DNA of 64,000 nt from Anaerobiospirillum sp. NML120448 (GTDB taxonomy: Bacteria; Pseudomonadota; Gammaproteobacteria; Enterobacterales; Succinivibrionaceae). The notes beneath the pieces are model-generated. The model saw only the letters and a list, made by a program, of their open reading frames with translations, was not told the origin of the DNA and ran no database searches. The stretch covers positions 1 to 64,000 of the forward strand of contig NZ_JALKIM010000012.1 in assembly GCF_023050945.1 (NCBI RefSeq), read 5' to 3'. The first letter of the stretch is position 1. Every line of letters starts with the position of its first letter. A program made the position numbers and the translations under genes. Of this stretch, positions 1-8,698 are shown in pieces.

Positions 1-947
1 CTCGTTTTAACAATCGTGTTCGCTCTAAACACAAAGGCTGGTTAGCTCCTAGCATTGATAACCGTATTCAGGCGCATTTATCGCGTATTGAAGCTGTTTT
101 GAAGTTGTTTCCTGTAACTAAGATAGTGGTTGAAACTGCATCTTTTGATATTCAAAAGATTAAGAATCCAGCTATTACAGGCAATGGCTATCAACAAGGC
201 GATCAGCTAGGTTTTTGGAATGTGCGTGAATATGTTCTCTGGAGGGATGGTTACACATGCCAACACTGCAAAGGCAAGTCCAAAGACAAGGTTCTTTGTG
301 TACATCACCTTGAAAGTCGTAAGACTGGTGGTAATGCCCCTAACAATTTAATTACACTTTGTGAAACCTGCCATAAGAAGTATCACGCTGGATTAATTAC
401 GCTTAACATAAAGCGTGGTCGATCCTTTAAAGATGCGGCTTTTATGAACATTATGCGTCCTGCATTTGTTGCATGCTTACGTAAAGCACATCCAGGAATG
501 TTGATAGAAGAAACTTACGGCTATATCACTAAATACCAGCGCATTAAATTAAAGCTACCAAAGACTCATTGCGCAGATGCCTTCTGTATAGCAGGTAATT
601 TACATGCCACTAGATCTGATGTCTACCTTTATCAAAAGCAGACCCGTAAACATAATCGCCAGATTCACAAGGTCAATGCTATAAAGGGCGGTATAAGGAA
701 ATTAAACCAAGCTCCTTATATAGTCAAAGGCTTTAGACTTTTCGATAAAGTTAAGTGTTTTGGTAAAAAGTGCTATGGAAAAGAAGGTTTTATTATGGGA
801 CGTCGTCAAGATGGAGGTTTTGATATTAGAACCATTGATGGTCAACATATATCCAAATCTGTCTCCCCTAAAAAACTTAAGCTTATTCAAAAGCGAAAGA
901 CATTTTTAACTGCAATCAAAAAGGAGGGCGCTTCCTCCCCTGTCTAA
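1..947 (+). CDS. IscB-type HNH/RuvC RNA-guided nuclease, 5' end outside window
   Basis: The frame is open from the left edge, so the gene is partial; a TTG at 99 would be only an internal codon. The visible part starts in the arginine-rich/RuvC-side region, reading RFNNRVRSKHKGWLAPSIDN. It then has a RuvC-II type strand (IVVETASFDIQ, catalytic Glu) and an HNH domain with two CxxC knuckles (CQHC, CETC) around a VHHLE His pair. A RuvC-III type HCADAFCIAG follows, with the His/Asp pair. HNH nested in a split RuvC is the IscB arrangement, the transposon-encoded relative of Cas9 that works with an omega-RNA. That RNA would lie upstream, outside the window. The stop codon sits inside the terminal hairpin of the element. 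No key residue is missing in the visible part, so it may be functional. Family assignment is strong; activity is inference. Confidence 0.88.
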   Translation, partial: RFNNRVRSKHKGWLAPSIDNRIQAHLSRIEAVLKLFPVTKIVVETASFDIQKIKNPAITGNGYQQGDQLGFWNVREYVLWRDGYTCQHCKGKSKDKVLCVHHLESRKTGGNAPNNLITLCETCHKKYHAGLITLNIKRGRSFKDAAFMNIMRPAFVACLRKAHPGMLIEETYGYITKYQRIKLKLPKTHCADAFCIAGNLHATRSDVYLYQKQTRKHNRQIHKVNAIKGGIRKLNQAPYIVKGFRLFDKVKCFGKKCYGKEGFIMGRRQDGGFDIRTIDGQHISKSVSPKKLKLIQKRKTFLTAIKKEGASSPV

Positions 948-965
948 AGACAGGGGTTTCTGCGC
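928..965 (+). mobile_element. 3' (right) end hairpin of the IscB-carrying element
   Basis: A perfect 8-bp stem with a TAAA loop, CCCCTGTCTAAAGACAGGGG, occupies 937-956. GCGC on both sides (928-931 and 962-965) extends it across internal mismatches. IS200/IS605-type elements end in such subterminal imperfect hairpins. The iscB stop codon falls at the edge of the loop. Chromosomal HAD-gene sequence begins immediately after it, about 966, which fixes the right boundary to within a few bases. The left end is outside the window. Confidence 0.7.
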
Positions 966-1177
966 TACTAATATTATGACCTCTGATATGGTTGCTAAGG
1001 GCAAACCAAACCCAGATATTTACCTTGAGGCAGCTAAAAGTCTTAATGTATCCCCTAGTGATTGTTGGTCTTTGAGGATACCTCTGTGGGTATGACAGGA
1101 GCTAAAAATGCACAAATGGATGCCATTAAAGTGCTTAATGGCTCTTTTGACTGCCTAGCCATTGCTAAAGGCCAATA
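966..1177 (+). pseudogene. 3' remnant of a HAD phosphatase gene, interrupted and frameshifted
   Basis: Starting right after the element hairpin, the sequence encodes a HAD C-terminal half: TNIMTSDMVAKGKPNPDIYL and so on, matching the SGDMVEHGKPNPDIYL segment of the intact gene next door. At about 1069-1074 the frame shifts. TGTTGG is read where the intact paralogue has TGTTTAGTC-type sequence (Cys-Leu-Val), consistent with loss of one T. After the shift the frame continues FEDTSVGMTGAKNAQMDAIK and ends at TAG 1175-1177. It is therefore the tail of a tandem paralogue of the 1252 gene, broken by insertion and by a one-base deletion. The 5' part should lie left of the element. Confidence 0.85.
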
Positions 1178-1251
1178 GTTTTTTGATTTGAGTGGAGAGC
1201 AAGTTCATTAGTCATGTTGACTCCGCAACTCTTACTAATATTGCGTTTATT

Positions 1252-1911
1252 ATGAACAATCTAGAAAAATTAAATTCTGATATCAGCCTCTATCAAAGCC
1301 TTATCTTCGATATGGATGGCACTTTAATTAACTCTGAGATTAAGCATCACGAGGCTTGGAACCATATGTTAGAAGCTTTTGGTTTTAAGCGCTTAGGATC
1401 TGATGTTTTTTATGGTTTTGCTAGTTTACCTGGCATTGTCATTACCAATAAGATTTGCGAACAATACCAAAGCGCCACTCCTGAAAAAGTAGATCCTGTT
1501 GCTATGAATGAGTACAAAAACGAAGTGTACGAAAATATTTATATTAAGCAGGCTGAGGCTTTTCCTTTCTTTGTTCAACTAGTAAAAGAGGCTCATGCTC
1601 GTGGCCAGCGCATTGCTGTAGCTACCAGTTCCCGTCAGCATGAGGCTAAATTCTTATTAGAAAAAGCAGGCTTATTACCTTATATCGACACTATTGTCTC
1701 TGGAGATATGGTAGAGCATGGCAAGCCTAATCCAGATATTTACTTATTAGCTGCCCAAAAGCTTCAATCTAAAGCAGATCAATGTTTAGTCTTTGAAGAC
1801 AGTGTATTGGGAATGAAAGGCGCTAAAGCAGCTAAGATGGATGCCATTAAAGTCTTTGATGGACACTTTGACTGCGAAGCTATTATCAGAGCGGACAATA
1901 GCCAGTCATAG
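1252..1911 (+). CDS. HAD-superfamily sugar-phosphate phosphatase (YqaB / beta-phosphoglucomutase-like)
   Basis: A haloacid-dehalogenase hydrolase of about 219 residues, the usual size. All four HAD motifs are present: FDMDGT (nucleophile Asp and general acid Asp), ATSSR (motif II), the Lys of HGKPNPD (motif III) and VFEDSVLG (motif IV acidic pair). A helical cap lies between motifs I and II. The closest family I recognise is E. coli YqaB, a fructose-1-phosphatase-like enzyme; beta-phosphoglucomutase is the alternative. I chose ATG 1252 because the frame upstream (a GTG at 1192) adds 20 residues without family resemblance. No good ribosome-binding site precedes either start. A broken paralogue lies immediately upstream, so this is the surviving member of a tandem pair. 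Substrate is inferred only. Confidence 0.82.
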   Translation: MNNLEKLNSDISLYQSLIFDMDGTLINSEIKHHEAWNHMLEAFGFKRLGSDVFYGFASLPGIVITNKICEQYQSATPEKVDPVAMNEYKNEVYENIYIKQAEAFPFFVQLVKEAHARGQRIAVATSSRQHEAKFLLEKAGLLPYIDTIVSGDMVEHGKPNPDIYLLAAQKLQSKADQCLVFEDSVLGMKGAKAAKMDAIKVFDGHFDCEAIIRADNSQS

Positions 1912-1960
1912 ATAGATATAAATCTATCAGAAGTTGGGAGTTGCAAGGTTGTGTCAACTA

Positions 1961-2000
1961 CTCCATCCTAAAATGAGCTTAGCTCATTTTCAGGATGGAG
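1961..2000. repeat. 40-nt near-perfect palindrome downstream of the HAD gene
   Basis: CTCCATCCTAAAATGAGCT (1961-1979) pairs with AGCTCATTTTCAGGATGGAG (1981-2000) with a single one-base bulge, leaving almost no loop. There is no U-run on either side, so it is not an ordinary intrinsic terminator. It could be an mRNA-stabilising stem or the remnant of a small mobile element. No second copy was seen in this window. Confidence 0.6.
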
Positions 2001-2121
2001 CTTGAAACTTTGGTTTTAGTTGAGCTAAGACAATTACGACACAGCAGGATTGAGTTCTCAACCACCTTGGGCTGTTTACCAACATGCCCCCGAACTTAGC
2101 AATCACGCTTGATTTTTGACA

Positions 2122-2156
2122 TAAAAAAACCCAAAAGAAACTTTTGGGCTTTTTAT
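2122..2156. terminator. Bidirectional intrinsic terminator
   Basis: The stem CCCAAAAG / CTTTTGGG (2130-2137 and 2141-2148) has an AAA loop. A run of seven A lies on the left (T on the minus strand) and CTTTTT lies on the right. It lies between the convergent HAD gene and the sugar kinase and can serve both. The rest of 1912-2227 holds only the palindrome at 1961. Confidence 0.8.
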
Positions 2157-2227
2157 TAACTTTCCTTGCAAAGAGTATACATCTTTGCAACAAGGTTGAT
2201 GCTAAATTAGTGTTAAGACCAATTTCT

Positions 2228-3154
2228 CTATGCTTGAGCCTTGGCAATTAAGTCCTGAATACGAGATTTAAGCTCAGCACTTAATAAAGGCATAGCACCT
2301 GATTGAGTACATACATAGGCTGCTACATCAGCTGCTGCTTGGTGAGCTACTTTAAAATCAACGCCCTGTACAGTTAAACCAATGAAAGTAGCAGTAAAGG
2401 AGTCACCTGCGCCTACAGTATCAACTACTTTTACTTTTGGTGTTGGAACATAAGAGTGCTGACCAAAGTAGAAAATATCAGAGCCATGCTCGCCGCAAGT
2501 ATAAATAAATTGATCAATATCGAACTTGCCTTTGAGTACTTGATTGTAAAAATCCTCAGGGCTTAGCACATCAATACCTAATAACTTGCAAACAATAGGT
2601 AACTCGTCATCATTGCACTTAAAGACATTGCAACGCTCGAGACCAGCCTTAATAACCTCAACGTTATAGAAGTTTTGACGTAAGTTGATATCAAAAACCT
2701 TTAAGCTATCTTTTGGCATGGCATCTAAGAAAGCTAAAATGCTCTTACGAGATTCGCCGTTTTCTTGTCTTTGAGCCAAAGTACCAAAGCAGCATACTTG
2801 AGTCTTTTTAGCAATGTCCTCAAACTCTTTAGTAAAAGGCATATTATCGTAGGCAGTATCTAAAGCGAAGTTGTAAGTTGGTACACCACGCTCGTCTAAA
2901 GTAGCCTTTACATAGCCAGTTTCTTTATCAGAACGATAGGCGTGAACTTTCAAACCATTCTCTTGTAAGATACGTAAGGCCTCATCGCCGCGCTCATCCT
3001 TACCTAAGCTAGACACAGCACTGGCATCTAAGCCCATTTGCATAGCATGGAAGGTAAAGTTACCAGGGGCACCACCGACACGAGGTCCATCTGGTAAAAT
3101 GTCCCACAAAATCTCACCTAAACCTACACAGGTAATTGGCTTAGCATTAACCAC
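2228..3154 (-). CDS. PfkB-family fructokinase-like sugar kinase
   Basis: A 308-residue ribokinase/PfkB-family kinase that phosphorylates a sugar with ATP; fructose is the most likely substrate. Near the N-terminus it has the substrate-binding motif GGAPGNFTFHA, shared with fructokinases. Near residue 250 it has the signature DTVGAGDSFTATF, in which the Asp of GAGD is the catalytic base and the glycines form the anion hole. Start is GTG at 3154, only 3 nt after the stop of the upstream aldo/keto reductase, so the two genes form one transcription unit on the minus strand. A terminator follows at 2122-2156. Together with the convergent HAD phosphatase the neighbourhood suggests hexose or fructose handling, but substrate specificity cannot be read from the sequence. 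Confidence 0.88.
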   Translation of the reverse strand: MVNAKPITCVGLGEILWDILPDGPRVGGAPGNFTFHAMQMGLDASAVSSLGKDERGDEALRILQENGLKVHAYRSDKETGYVKATLDERGVPTYNFALDTAYDNMPFTKEFEDIAKKTQVCCFGTLAQRQENGESRKSILAFLDAMPKDSLKVFDINLRQNFYNVEVIKAGLERCNVFKCNDDELPIVCKLLGIDVLSPEDFYNQVLKGKFDIDQFIYTCGEHGSDIFYFGQHSYVPTPKVKVVDTVGAGDSFTATFIGLTVQGVDFKVAHQAAADVAAYVCTQSGAMPLLSAELKSRIQDLIAKAQA

Positions 3155-3157
3155 TTG

Positions 3158-4027
3158 TTATTCCTCTTCAATAATTTTAGGGAACGTCGATGCTGGTCGC
3201 TGATCGATCTTGTCAGAATCATATGCTCGACGCAGATTGGCGTTGATATCACTAATGACGTCCATATCATCCATAGTAAGCTCAAAGCTATAAAGCTGAG
3301 AGTTTTCCAAAATACGTTGCGGACGTATTGATTTTGGAATGACTACGACACCACGTTGTATATTCCAACGCAAAATTAATTGCGCTGGCGATACCTTGTA
3401 ATAATCAGACAAAGAGGCAATTCTTGGATCAGATAATAAAGTATTACCCTCTCCTCCTAAAGGAGAATACGCCTCTAGTATGATGTTTTGCTTACGACAA
3501 TAATTTAATAACTCGTTTTCAGCATTTAATGGATGGCACTCTACCTGATTAACCTGAGGTATAGTGCTAGCTCCATGAGCTTTAAGATCTTCTAAATGAT
3601 GAATCTTAAAGTTTGATACACCAATTGCTTTACAAAGTCCTTCACGCTGTAATTGCTCAAGTTCCAAATAAGCCTGACAATAACCTTTAAATGGCCAATG
3701 CAATAAATATAGGTCTACATAATCAACACCTAAGCGCTCTAAAGATTGCTCTAAACCACGACGAGGGTTTTCAAAGTCATCTTTCCACAATTTAGTTGTG
3801 ATAAAGATATCTTCTCTAGGCACTAGGGAGTCTTTAATACCACGACCCACGCTTTTTTCATTACAGTAAATACGAGCAGTATCGATCATACGATAACCAT
3901 ACTCTAGGGCTGTTCTGACAGCAGAGCGGGTCTCTTCTCCAGCTTGGCTTCTAAACACACCCAAGCCTAAAAGAGGCATATTAAGACCATTATTAAGTTC
4001 AACTACGCTTTTAATACTTAATGCCAT
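3158..4027 (-). CDS. Aldo/keto reductase
   Basis: An NAD(P)H-dependent oxidoreductase of the AKR superfamily (2,5-diketo-gluconate reductase-like branch), about 289 residues. The catalytic tetrad is visible in order: Asp in GYRMIDTARIY, Tyr in the same strand, Lys in FITTKLWKDD and His in LYLLHWPFKG. The GVSNF strand and the C-terminal cofactor motif VVVIPKSIRPQRI are intact. I start at ATG 4027 (MALSIKSVVEL); the frame runs upstream to 4078, but those residues are hydrophobic and unlike the family. It is the first gene of a unit with the sugar kinase (3-nt gap). The substrate is presumably a small aldehyde or keto-sugar; this is inference. Confidence 0.88.
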   Translation of the reverse strand: MALSIKSVVELNNGLNMPLLGLGVFRSQAGEETRSAVRTALEYGYRMIDTARIYCNEKSVGRGIKDSLVPREDIFITTKLWKDDFENPRRGLEQSLERLGVDYVDLYLLHWPFKGYCQAYLELEQLQREGLCKAIGVSNFKIHHLEDLKAHGASTIPQVNQVECHPLNAENELLNYCRKQNIILEAYSPLGGEGNTLLSDPRIASLSDYYKVSPAQLILRWNIQRGVVVIPKSIRPQRILENSQLYSFELTMDDMDVISDINANLRRAYDSDKIDQRPASTFPKIIEEE

Positions 4028-4193
4028 AATTATGTCCGTGCAATCTGTTAATCCAATTGTCCAGAAAAAAAGCAACACTATGCTGATACATAGTAAGCAA
4101 GTGTGCTTTTTAGTTTAATTATGGCACGGTTCTAAGCTCATTAAAAAAATATAAGTACTTTTTGCGACAGAGAACATAAAAAGACACTTATTG

Positions 4194-5228
4194 CTAGTAT
4201 AAAGAACCTCTCAACATAGCCTGATAGGCATGCATTAACACCATTGGTGAGGCATCCTTTTGGTTCATGTTTTCAGACATATAACGTCTGAAGATACGTG
4301 AATTAGGACAACCATTAAATAAACCTAATAAATGGCGATATAAAAAGTGGATTGCTCTACCTTCTTTTTGGATTTGCTCTCCTAAAATCACCATTTGCTC
4401 AACAATTTGCTCTCTAGTTAAAGAACGACATTGTTCTTTTGGTAAAGAGAAAATTTGTTCATCAACCTGAGTCAATAAGAAAGGATCATCAATAATGGCA
4501 CGTCCTAACATGACACCATCGACCTTTGCTAATTGCTCTTTGCATTGTTCAATAGTAGTAATACCACCATTGATAGTAACTTTTAAATCTTTAAAGTGTT
4601 CTTTAATTTTATAAACGCGCTCATAATCAAGTGGCGGAATAGTACGATTCTCTTTAGGGGAGAGACCATTTAACCAAGCTTTACGAGCATGAATAATGAT
4701 GTGGCGACAACCTGCATCATAAATGGCCCCCATAAGCTCAAAAGTAAATTCCTCACTATCAAGCTCATCAACACCAATACGTGTCTTTACCGATACTGGA
4801 ACATCACCTGCAGCCTCTTGCATAGCAGCAAAGCATTGGCCAATTAACTTAGGGGTCTTCATTAATACGGCACCAAAGTTACCACTTTGTACCTTATCAG
4901 AAGGACATCCAGCATTGAGGTTTATAGCGCTATAACCACGCTCTACACCAACTTTAGTAGCAAAAGCTAACTTATTAGGATCACTACCACCTAACTGTAG
5001 AGTGCAAGGTAGCTCTTCGTCTTTAAAATTGATGAGATGAAACTTCTCATGAACAAGAGCCTCACAAGCAATCATCTCGGTGTAAAGCATAGCTTGAGAA
5101 CACAACATACGAGCCATGCGTCTAAATATAGAGTCAGTCACATCTACCATAGGAGCCACAGAAAAGCGCTCACTAGGCAAAAAAGATGAGATCTTGGAAG
5201 TATTATTAATGCTCTTTGTCTCTAACAT
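4194..5228 (-). CDS. dusA: tRNA-dihydrouridine synthase A
   Basis: A flavin enzyme that reduces uridine in the D-loop of tRNA (positions 20/20a in E. coli). 344 residues, normal length. It is a TIM barrel with the FMN-binding start SVAPMVDVTDSIFRRM, the DusA signature NLNAGCPSDKVQSGNFGAVL with catalytic Cys at residue 108, then VSVKTRIGVDE, IIIHARKAWLNGLSPKENR and TINGGI. The NGLSPKENR segment and the C-terminal HLLGLFNGCPNSRIFRRY helix are typical of DusA rather than DusB or DusC. Start is ATG 5228. It stands alone on the minus strand, about 165 nt upstream of the aldo/keto reductase. Confidence 0.95.
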   Translation of the reverse strand: MLETKSINNTSKISSFLPSERFSVAPMVDVTDSIFRRMARMLCSQAMLYTEMIACEALVHEKFHLINFKDEELPCTLQLGGSDPNKLAFATKVGVERGYSAINLNAGCPSDKVQSGNFGAVLMKTPKLIGQCFAAMQEAAGDVPVSVKTRIGVDELDSEEFTFELMGAIYDAGCRHIIIHARKAWLNGLSPKENRTIPPLDYERVYKIKEHFKDLKVTINGGITTIEQCKEQLAKVDGVMLGRAIIDDPFLLTQVDEQIFSLPKEQCRSLTREQIVEQMVILGEQIQKEGRAIHFLYRHLLGLFNGCPNSRIFRRYMSENMNQKDASPMVLMHAYQAMLRGSLY

Positions 5229-6123
5229 AATTACATCTATCAGTTATTAACTAAATTTAAAAATGGTCTATATTCTCATAAATAAGACCCTAAAAGCACT
5301 AATAATCTAACAATATCCTTCTTACAAAGGTTTTACATAGACACAAGCTAATCTTTTTCATAAAAATGAAATGTTTCTGCAAAGAAACTATATTTTTATT
5401 TACAGTCTATTTTGCCAAAAATCTGTAATTTATCAACATTCTTGCTTTAGATTTTAACACAAAATGAGATCTAGTCCGCAAATTTTGCACAAATTTTTGC
5501 AAAAATATTGATTTTACATGTCAAAATGTTAAATAACAAACAAACTATCTAATAAGCTAAAAACAGCGTATTTAAGCCTTTTATACTCACTATACCTCTA
5601 CATCAACCATCAAAACGACAAATGCAAACGAATCCATTAATGCAACATTTTGCAAGATTGCACCAACTCCCTCCCTTAAACAGCACTTCCTTTAAACAAT
5701 ATTTAACTAACCCTTAACTCCCTAACTCAAGCACAATAAGACAAACAACTATCCCATTCGCTACGCTCGTGCACCTCGCTCTCACACAGCCTCCTAGCCA
5801 TAGCAACAGCAACAGACACGACCATGGCAATAGCCATATCCATAGCATAGCCATAGCCATAGCCTTGCTCTTTGGCCTCTGGCCAAGAGCAAGGTCGCTA
5901 CCCAAAGGCCAGAACCATAAGGCCCAGTAGCCATAAGGCCAAAGCCACGACTATAGCCATATAGAGCTCAAGGCTATGTAGGCTGTTGTCTGAGGATTGA
6001 GGTCTGAACCTGAGGCTAACGGTAAAAGTTGGCTTAGCTAAAAACAAAAAAGCCCAAACCTAAATGAATTAAGCTTGGACTTATGCAACAAGGAAAAGTT
6101 AATCGGAACAGCTATTTATCTTT
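5229..6123. other. Non-coding stretch with CCATAG-type low-complexity tract
   Basis: No gene is supported. 5260-5640 is AT-rich and probably holds the dusA promoter. About 5795-5960 is a degenerate tract of CCATAG/CATAGC units with an inverted repeat: CCTTGCTCTTTGGCC against GGCCAAGAGCAAGG (about 5862-5893, one bulged base). The reading frame on the minus strand there encodes only Leu/Trp-rich low complexity. Confidence 0.6.
6040..6082 (-). terminator. Probable terminator of the SHMT-like gene
   Basis: On the minus strand AAGTCCAAGC (6082-6073) pairs with GTTTGGGCTT (6059-6050) using G-U pairs, followed by TTTTTTGTTTTT. It is placed 40 nt after the stop codon. The stem is imperfect. Confidence 0.55.
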
Positions 6124-7446
6124 TTAGCTTTTGGTGACTCGCTTAAATAAACGAGCAATTTTTGATTGATCTGATTGAGTACTATCTGAGTTACCAACAA
6201 AGCTGTAATTGCCGCCTAAATTGTTCTTTACTACCTTTTGTAACCAGCGATCATGGAATAAAGGTAATACTAAAGTTAGGTCACGTACTAAGCCTAACAG
6301 CTTCTTCTCATTTTCAGGAGTTGGGCTAGCTAAGAACTTGCCAATTAATACACCTAAACGGTACATATCATCAATATTGACACCACGGGTAGTAGCAGGC
6401 ATTGAGCTAAAGCGTACCGCATCAAACTTAACTTCAGGATCAGCTGTATAAATAGTACAGCTACGAGCAAAAATGCCACAGTCAGCTAGACTATCCATTG
6501 CGCCACGACCAGACATACCACAGCTTTGAGTATCAACAATCACAAAGTGAGAGTTGGTATCACCACCAATAAGGCGCATACCACCATCAACTAAGCCCTT
6601 GCCTAAAGAACGAGCATTATCTACTACACTCTTACAGTAGTTCTTATACTCAATAGATTGCATCTCTTGTAAGCGTACGGCTAAAGCAGTTAACTCTGAT
6701 GAACCTAAACCACTATGACCAGAACTTACAGCAGCACGGTCAATAGCTGAGGAGAATCTCTTCTTACATAAGATGATGGAGCAATGAGGGCCTTGAAGCG
6801 CACCTTGAGTGGTAAAGGTAACCACATCAGCATGAGGTAGAGGTGATGGCATTACACCTGCGGTAACTAAACCTGCAATCTGTGAAATATCACACCATAA
6901 AATAGCACCTACAGAAGATGCGATTTTGCCAAAACGCTCATAATCAATTGGTTGTGGATAGTTAATTGGAGATACCACAATAAGCTTTGGTTTATTCTCG
7001 GCTACGCTCTTTTCAATGGCATCATAATCAAGATGTTGAGTCTTAGGATCTAAGCCAAAATTAACAAAATGGTATACTAAACTTTCACTATTGCAATGCT
7101 CTTTTTTACGTAAATCAAGAGACATTACAGTGTCACCACGTTGTACTAAAGCCTGAAATACCACACGTGATGCTGCTTCAATAGTTAAAGACTTAACATT
7201 AGCATGCTCGCCATTAAAAAGCTCACAAACACGCTTAGCGGTTAGTTTTTCAATAAAATTACCATTGGAGTATGGAGTAGAGTGTTGAGTATTAACTAAC
7301 ACATTACCCATAGTAGCTGAGCACAGAGGAGAAATAGAGTTTTCGTCAGGGATAAAAGAAAGAGAATAGTACTGACGCTCTAACTCGCTTTCATAGAAGT
7401 TATAGAGCTCAGAATCAAAGCCATGAATGATATTAAGAAGGTTCAT
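6124..7446 (-). CDS. Serine hydroxymethyltransferase-like protein lacking the PLP lysine
   Basis: A fold-type I PLP-enzyme homologue of about 440 residues, clearly colinear with GlyA. It reads HGFDSELYNFYESELERQ at the start, GAILWCDISQIAGLVTAGVM and PHADVVTFTTQGALQGP in the middle, and NARSLGKGLVDGGMRLIGG and DAVRFSSMPATTRGV later. In GlyA the cofactor Schiff-base segment is TTTTHKTLAGPRGG. Here it reads TFTTQGALQGPHCS, so the His is Gln214 and the essential Lys is Gly215. The DMAH motif that stacks on and holds PLP is DISQ: the Asp is kept, the His is Gln. The N-terminal ASEN and YPGKRYYGG substrate segments are also lost. I start at ATG 7446, which has GGGGGA seven bases upstream; the frame continues to 7506 with a hydrophobic stretch. 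Classical transaldol chemistry looks impossible. A binding, structural or regulatory role is inference. Confidence 0.85.
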   Translation of the reverse strand: MNLLNIIHGFDSELYNFYESELERQYYSLSFIPDENSISPLCSATMGNVLVNTQHSTPYSNGNFIEKLTAKRVCELFNGEHANVKSLTIEAASRVVFQALVQRGDTVMSLDLRKKEHCNSESLVYHFVNFGLDPKTQHLDYDAIEKSVAENKPKLIVVSPINYPQPIDYERFGKIASSVGAILWCDISQIAGLVTAGVMPSPLPHADVVTFTTQGALQGPHCSIILCKKRFSSAIDRAAVSSGHSGLGSSELTALAVRLQEMQSIEYKNYCKSVVDNARSLGKGLVDGGMRLIGGDTNSHFVIVDTQSCGMSGRGAMDSLADCGIFARSCTIYTADPEVKFDAVRFSSMPATTRGVNIDDMYRLGVLIGKFLASPTPENEKKLLGLVRDLTLVLPLFHDRWLQKVVKNNLGGNYSFVGNSDSTQSDQSKIARLFKRVTKS

Positions 7447-8698
7447 AAAAAATCCCCCGACCATCACAACTAAGCTAAAAGTTAATTGTGCTGTGCCGAT
7501 TGCCATAATTTGGCACTAAACAACTATCTACGTCTATAAAGTTTGCTTAATAGTTGCTTGCTAATATTTGTACCAGGAATACAAGAACAAGCATGTAATT
7601 AAGCTAATTTAGCTTTGATAAAATGACTAGCAACCACCTAAAGGATCCAATCAAACTATTACAGCCAAAATAGTTCACTAAAACTGTAATTTTAGTTAAG
7701 AACAAGCTAACAGACGTACTTACCCACTAACAAATCTTGTCCAAAAATCTCCTCTAAAAGCACAAAGCTCTAGAGCATCCAACTTAAGAAACTTACAGGA
7801 CAAGGTAAGATAAACAATAAACGCTTATCTCTTAACCTATCTAAGACTATACACCCAGGCAAACGTATTACAAAGCACACAACCTAGAAATTGCGGGCTT
7901 GCTCCAAATTTATTTAAATAATTTAAGAAAATGACAAAAACTAAGCCCAATCTTAACCAAAATTAAAGATAATTAGAGTTTTTACCAAAAACTAATTTGT
8001 CTTACCATGTCACCAAAAAGCTTCCCACAGACCAAATCATCAAAAAACGCTCAAAACTCCTCAAAAATCACCCAAAATCACTCAAAATCAGCCAAAAACC
8101 ATTAAAAACTCGATAATATTTACATTTATAGATTCGAGTTAATGTCAATATGCTAACCTCGCACCGCCACTTTCTACCCATACTATTAGCACCAATCACC
8201 ATTTAAAGGCAGCATCATAGCCCCAATTCCTCGCTTAGCCCTATCTGTATACCTCCACAATCACAGTCCAAAAGCCCAACCAAAAAAAGTATTAAACCTG
8301 CGATAAACCAAGCTAGCAAAGATGTCCCCCAAAAAAGCTATTACAGGCTTCTACTCGCTCTATCACGCCCAACATGCAAGTCATATTACCTGCTTGCCAA
8401 GCACAATATGAGCAAGGACAGGACGGCACTGGACGTAATAGGACAGAACTGGCTGGGGCAAGATGTGAAATGACAAGACATGTTTTAGCAGCCTGAGCAT
8501 CCGATAAAACAAGCTCTCAAGATCTAAAACTTTGAAGCCAAACAGATAGCTATATGCACTTATGGGCTGTTGGTCTTATGGAGTGATATCCTGCTTTTTT
8601 AAGGTGCTCAAGGTTGGCAAAAGGCAAAAAAAATCCCTAGCAATTGCTAGGGACTTGATTAAAGCTCAATAGAGCTTAGGAAAATGATTTAAACCCTA
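7447..8698. other. 1.25-kb AT-rich gap without a supported gene
   Basis: No open frame with family resemblance or codon pattern. About 8035-8100 is a run of imperfect CTCAAAA(A/T)CA-type repeats (ACTCCTCAAAAATCACCC and similar). About 8400-8480 is a GGACAGGAC/GGACGTAATAGGACAG tract. It must hold the upstream region of the SHMT-like gene. No clear promoter was picked out. Confidence 0.5.
8628..8653 (-). terminator. Intrinsic terminator of the DASS carrier gene
   Basis: A perfect palindrome TCCCTAGCAATTGCTAGGGA (8634-8653) followed on the minus strand by eight T. It lies 46 nt after the stop codon. Confidence 0.85.
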
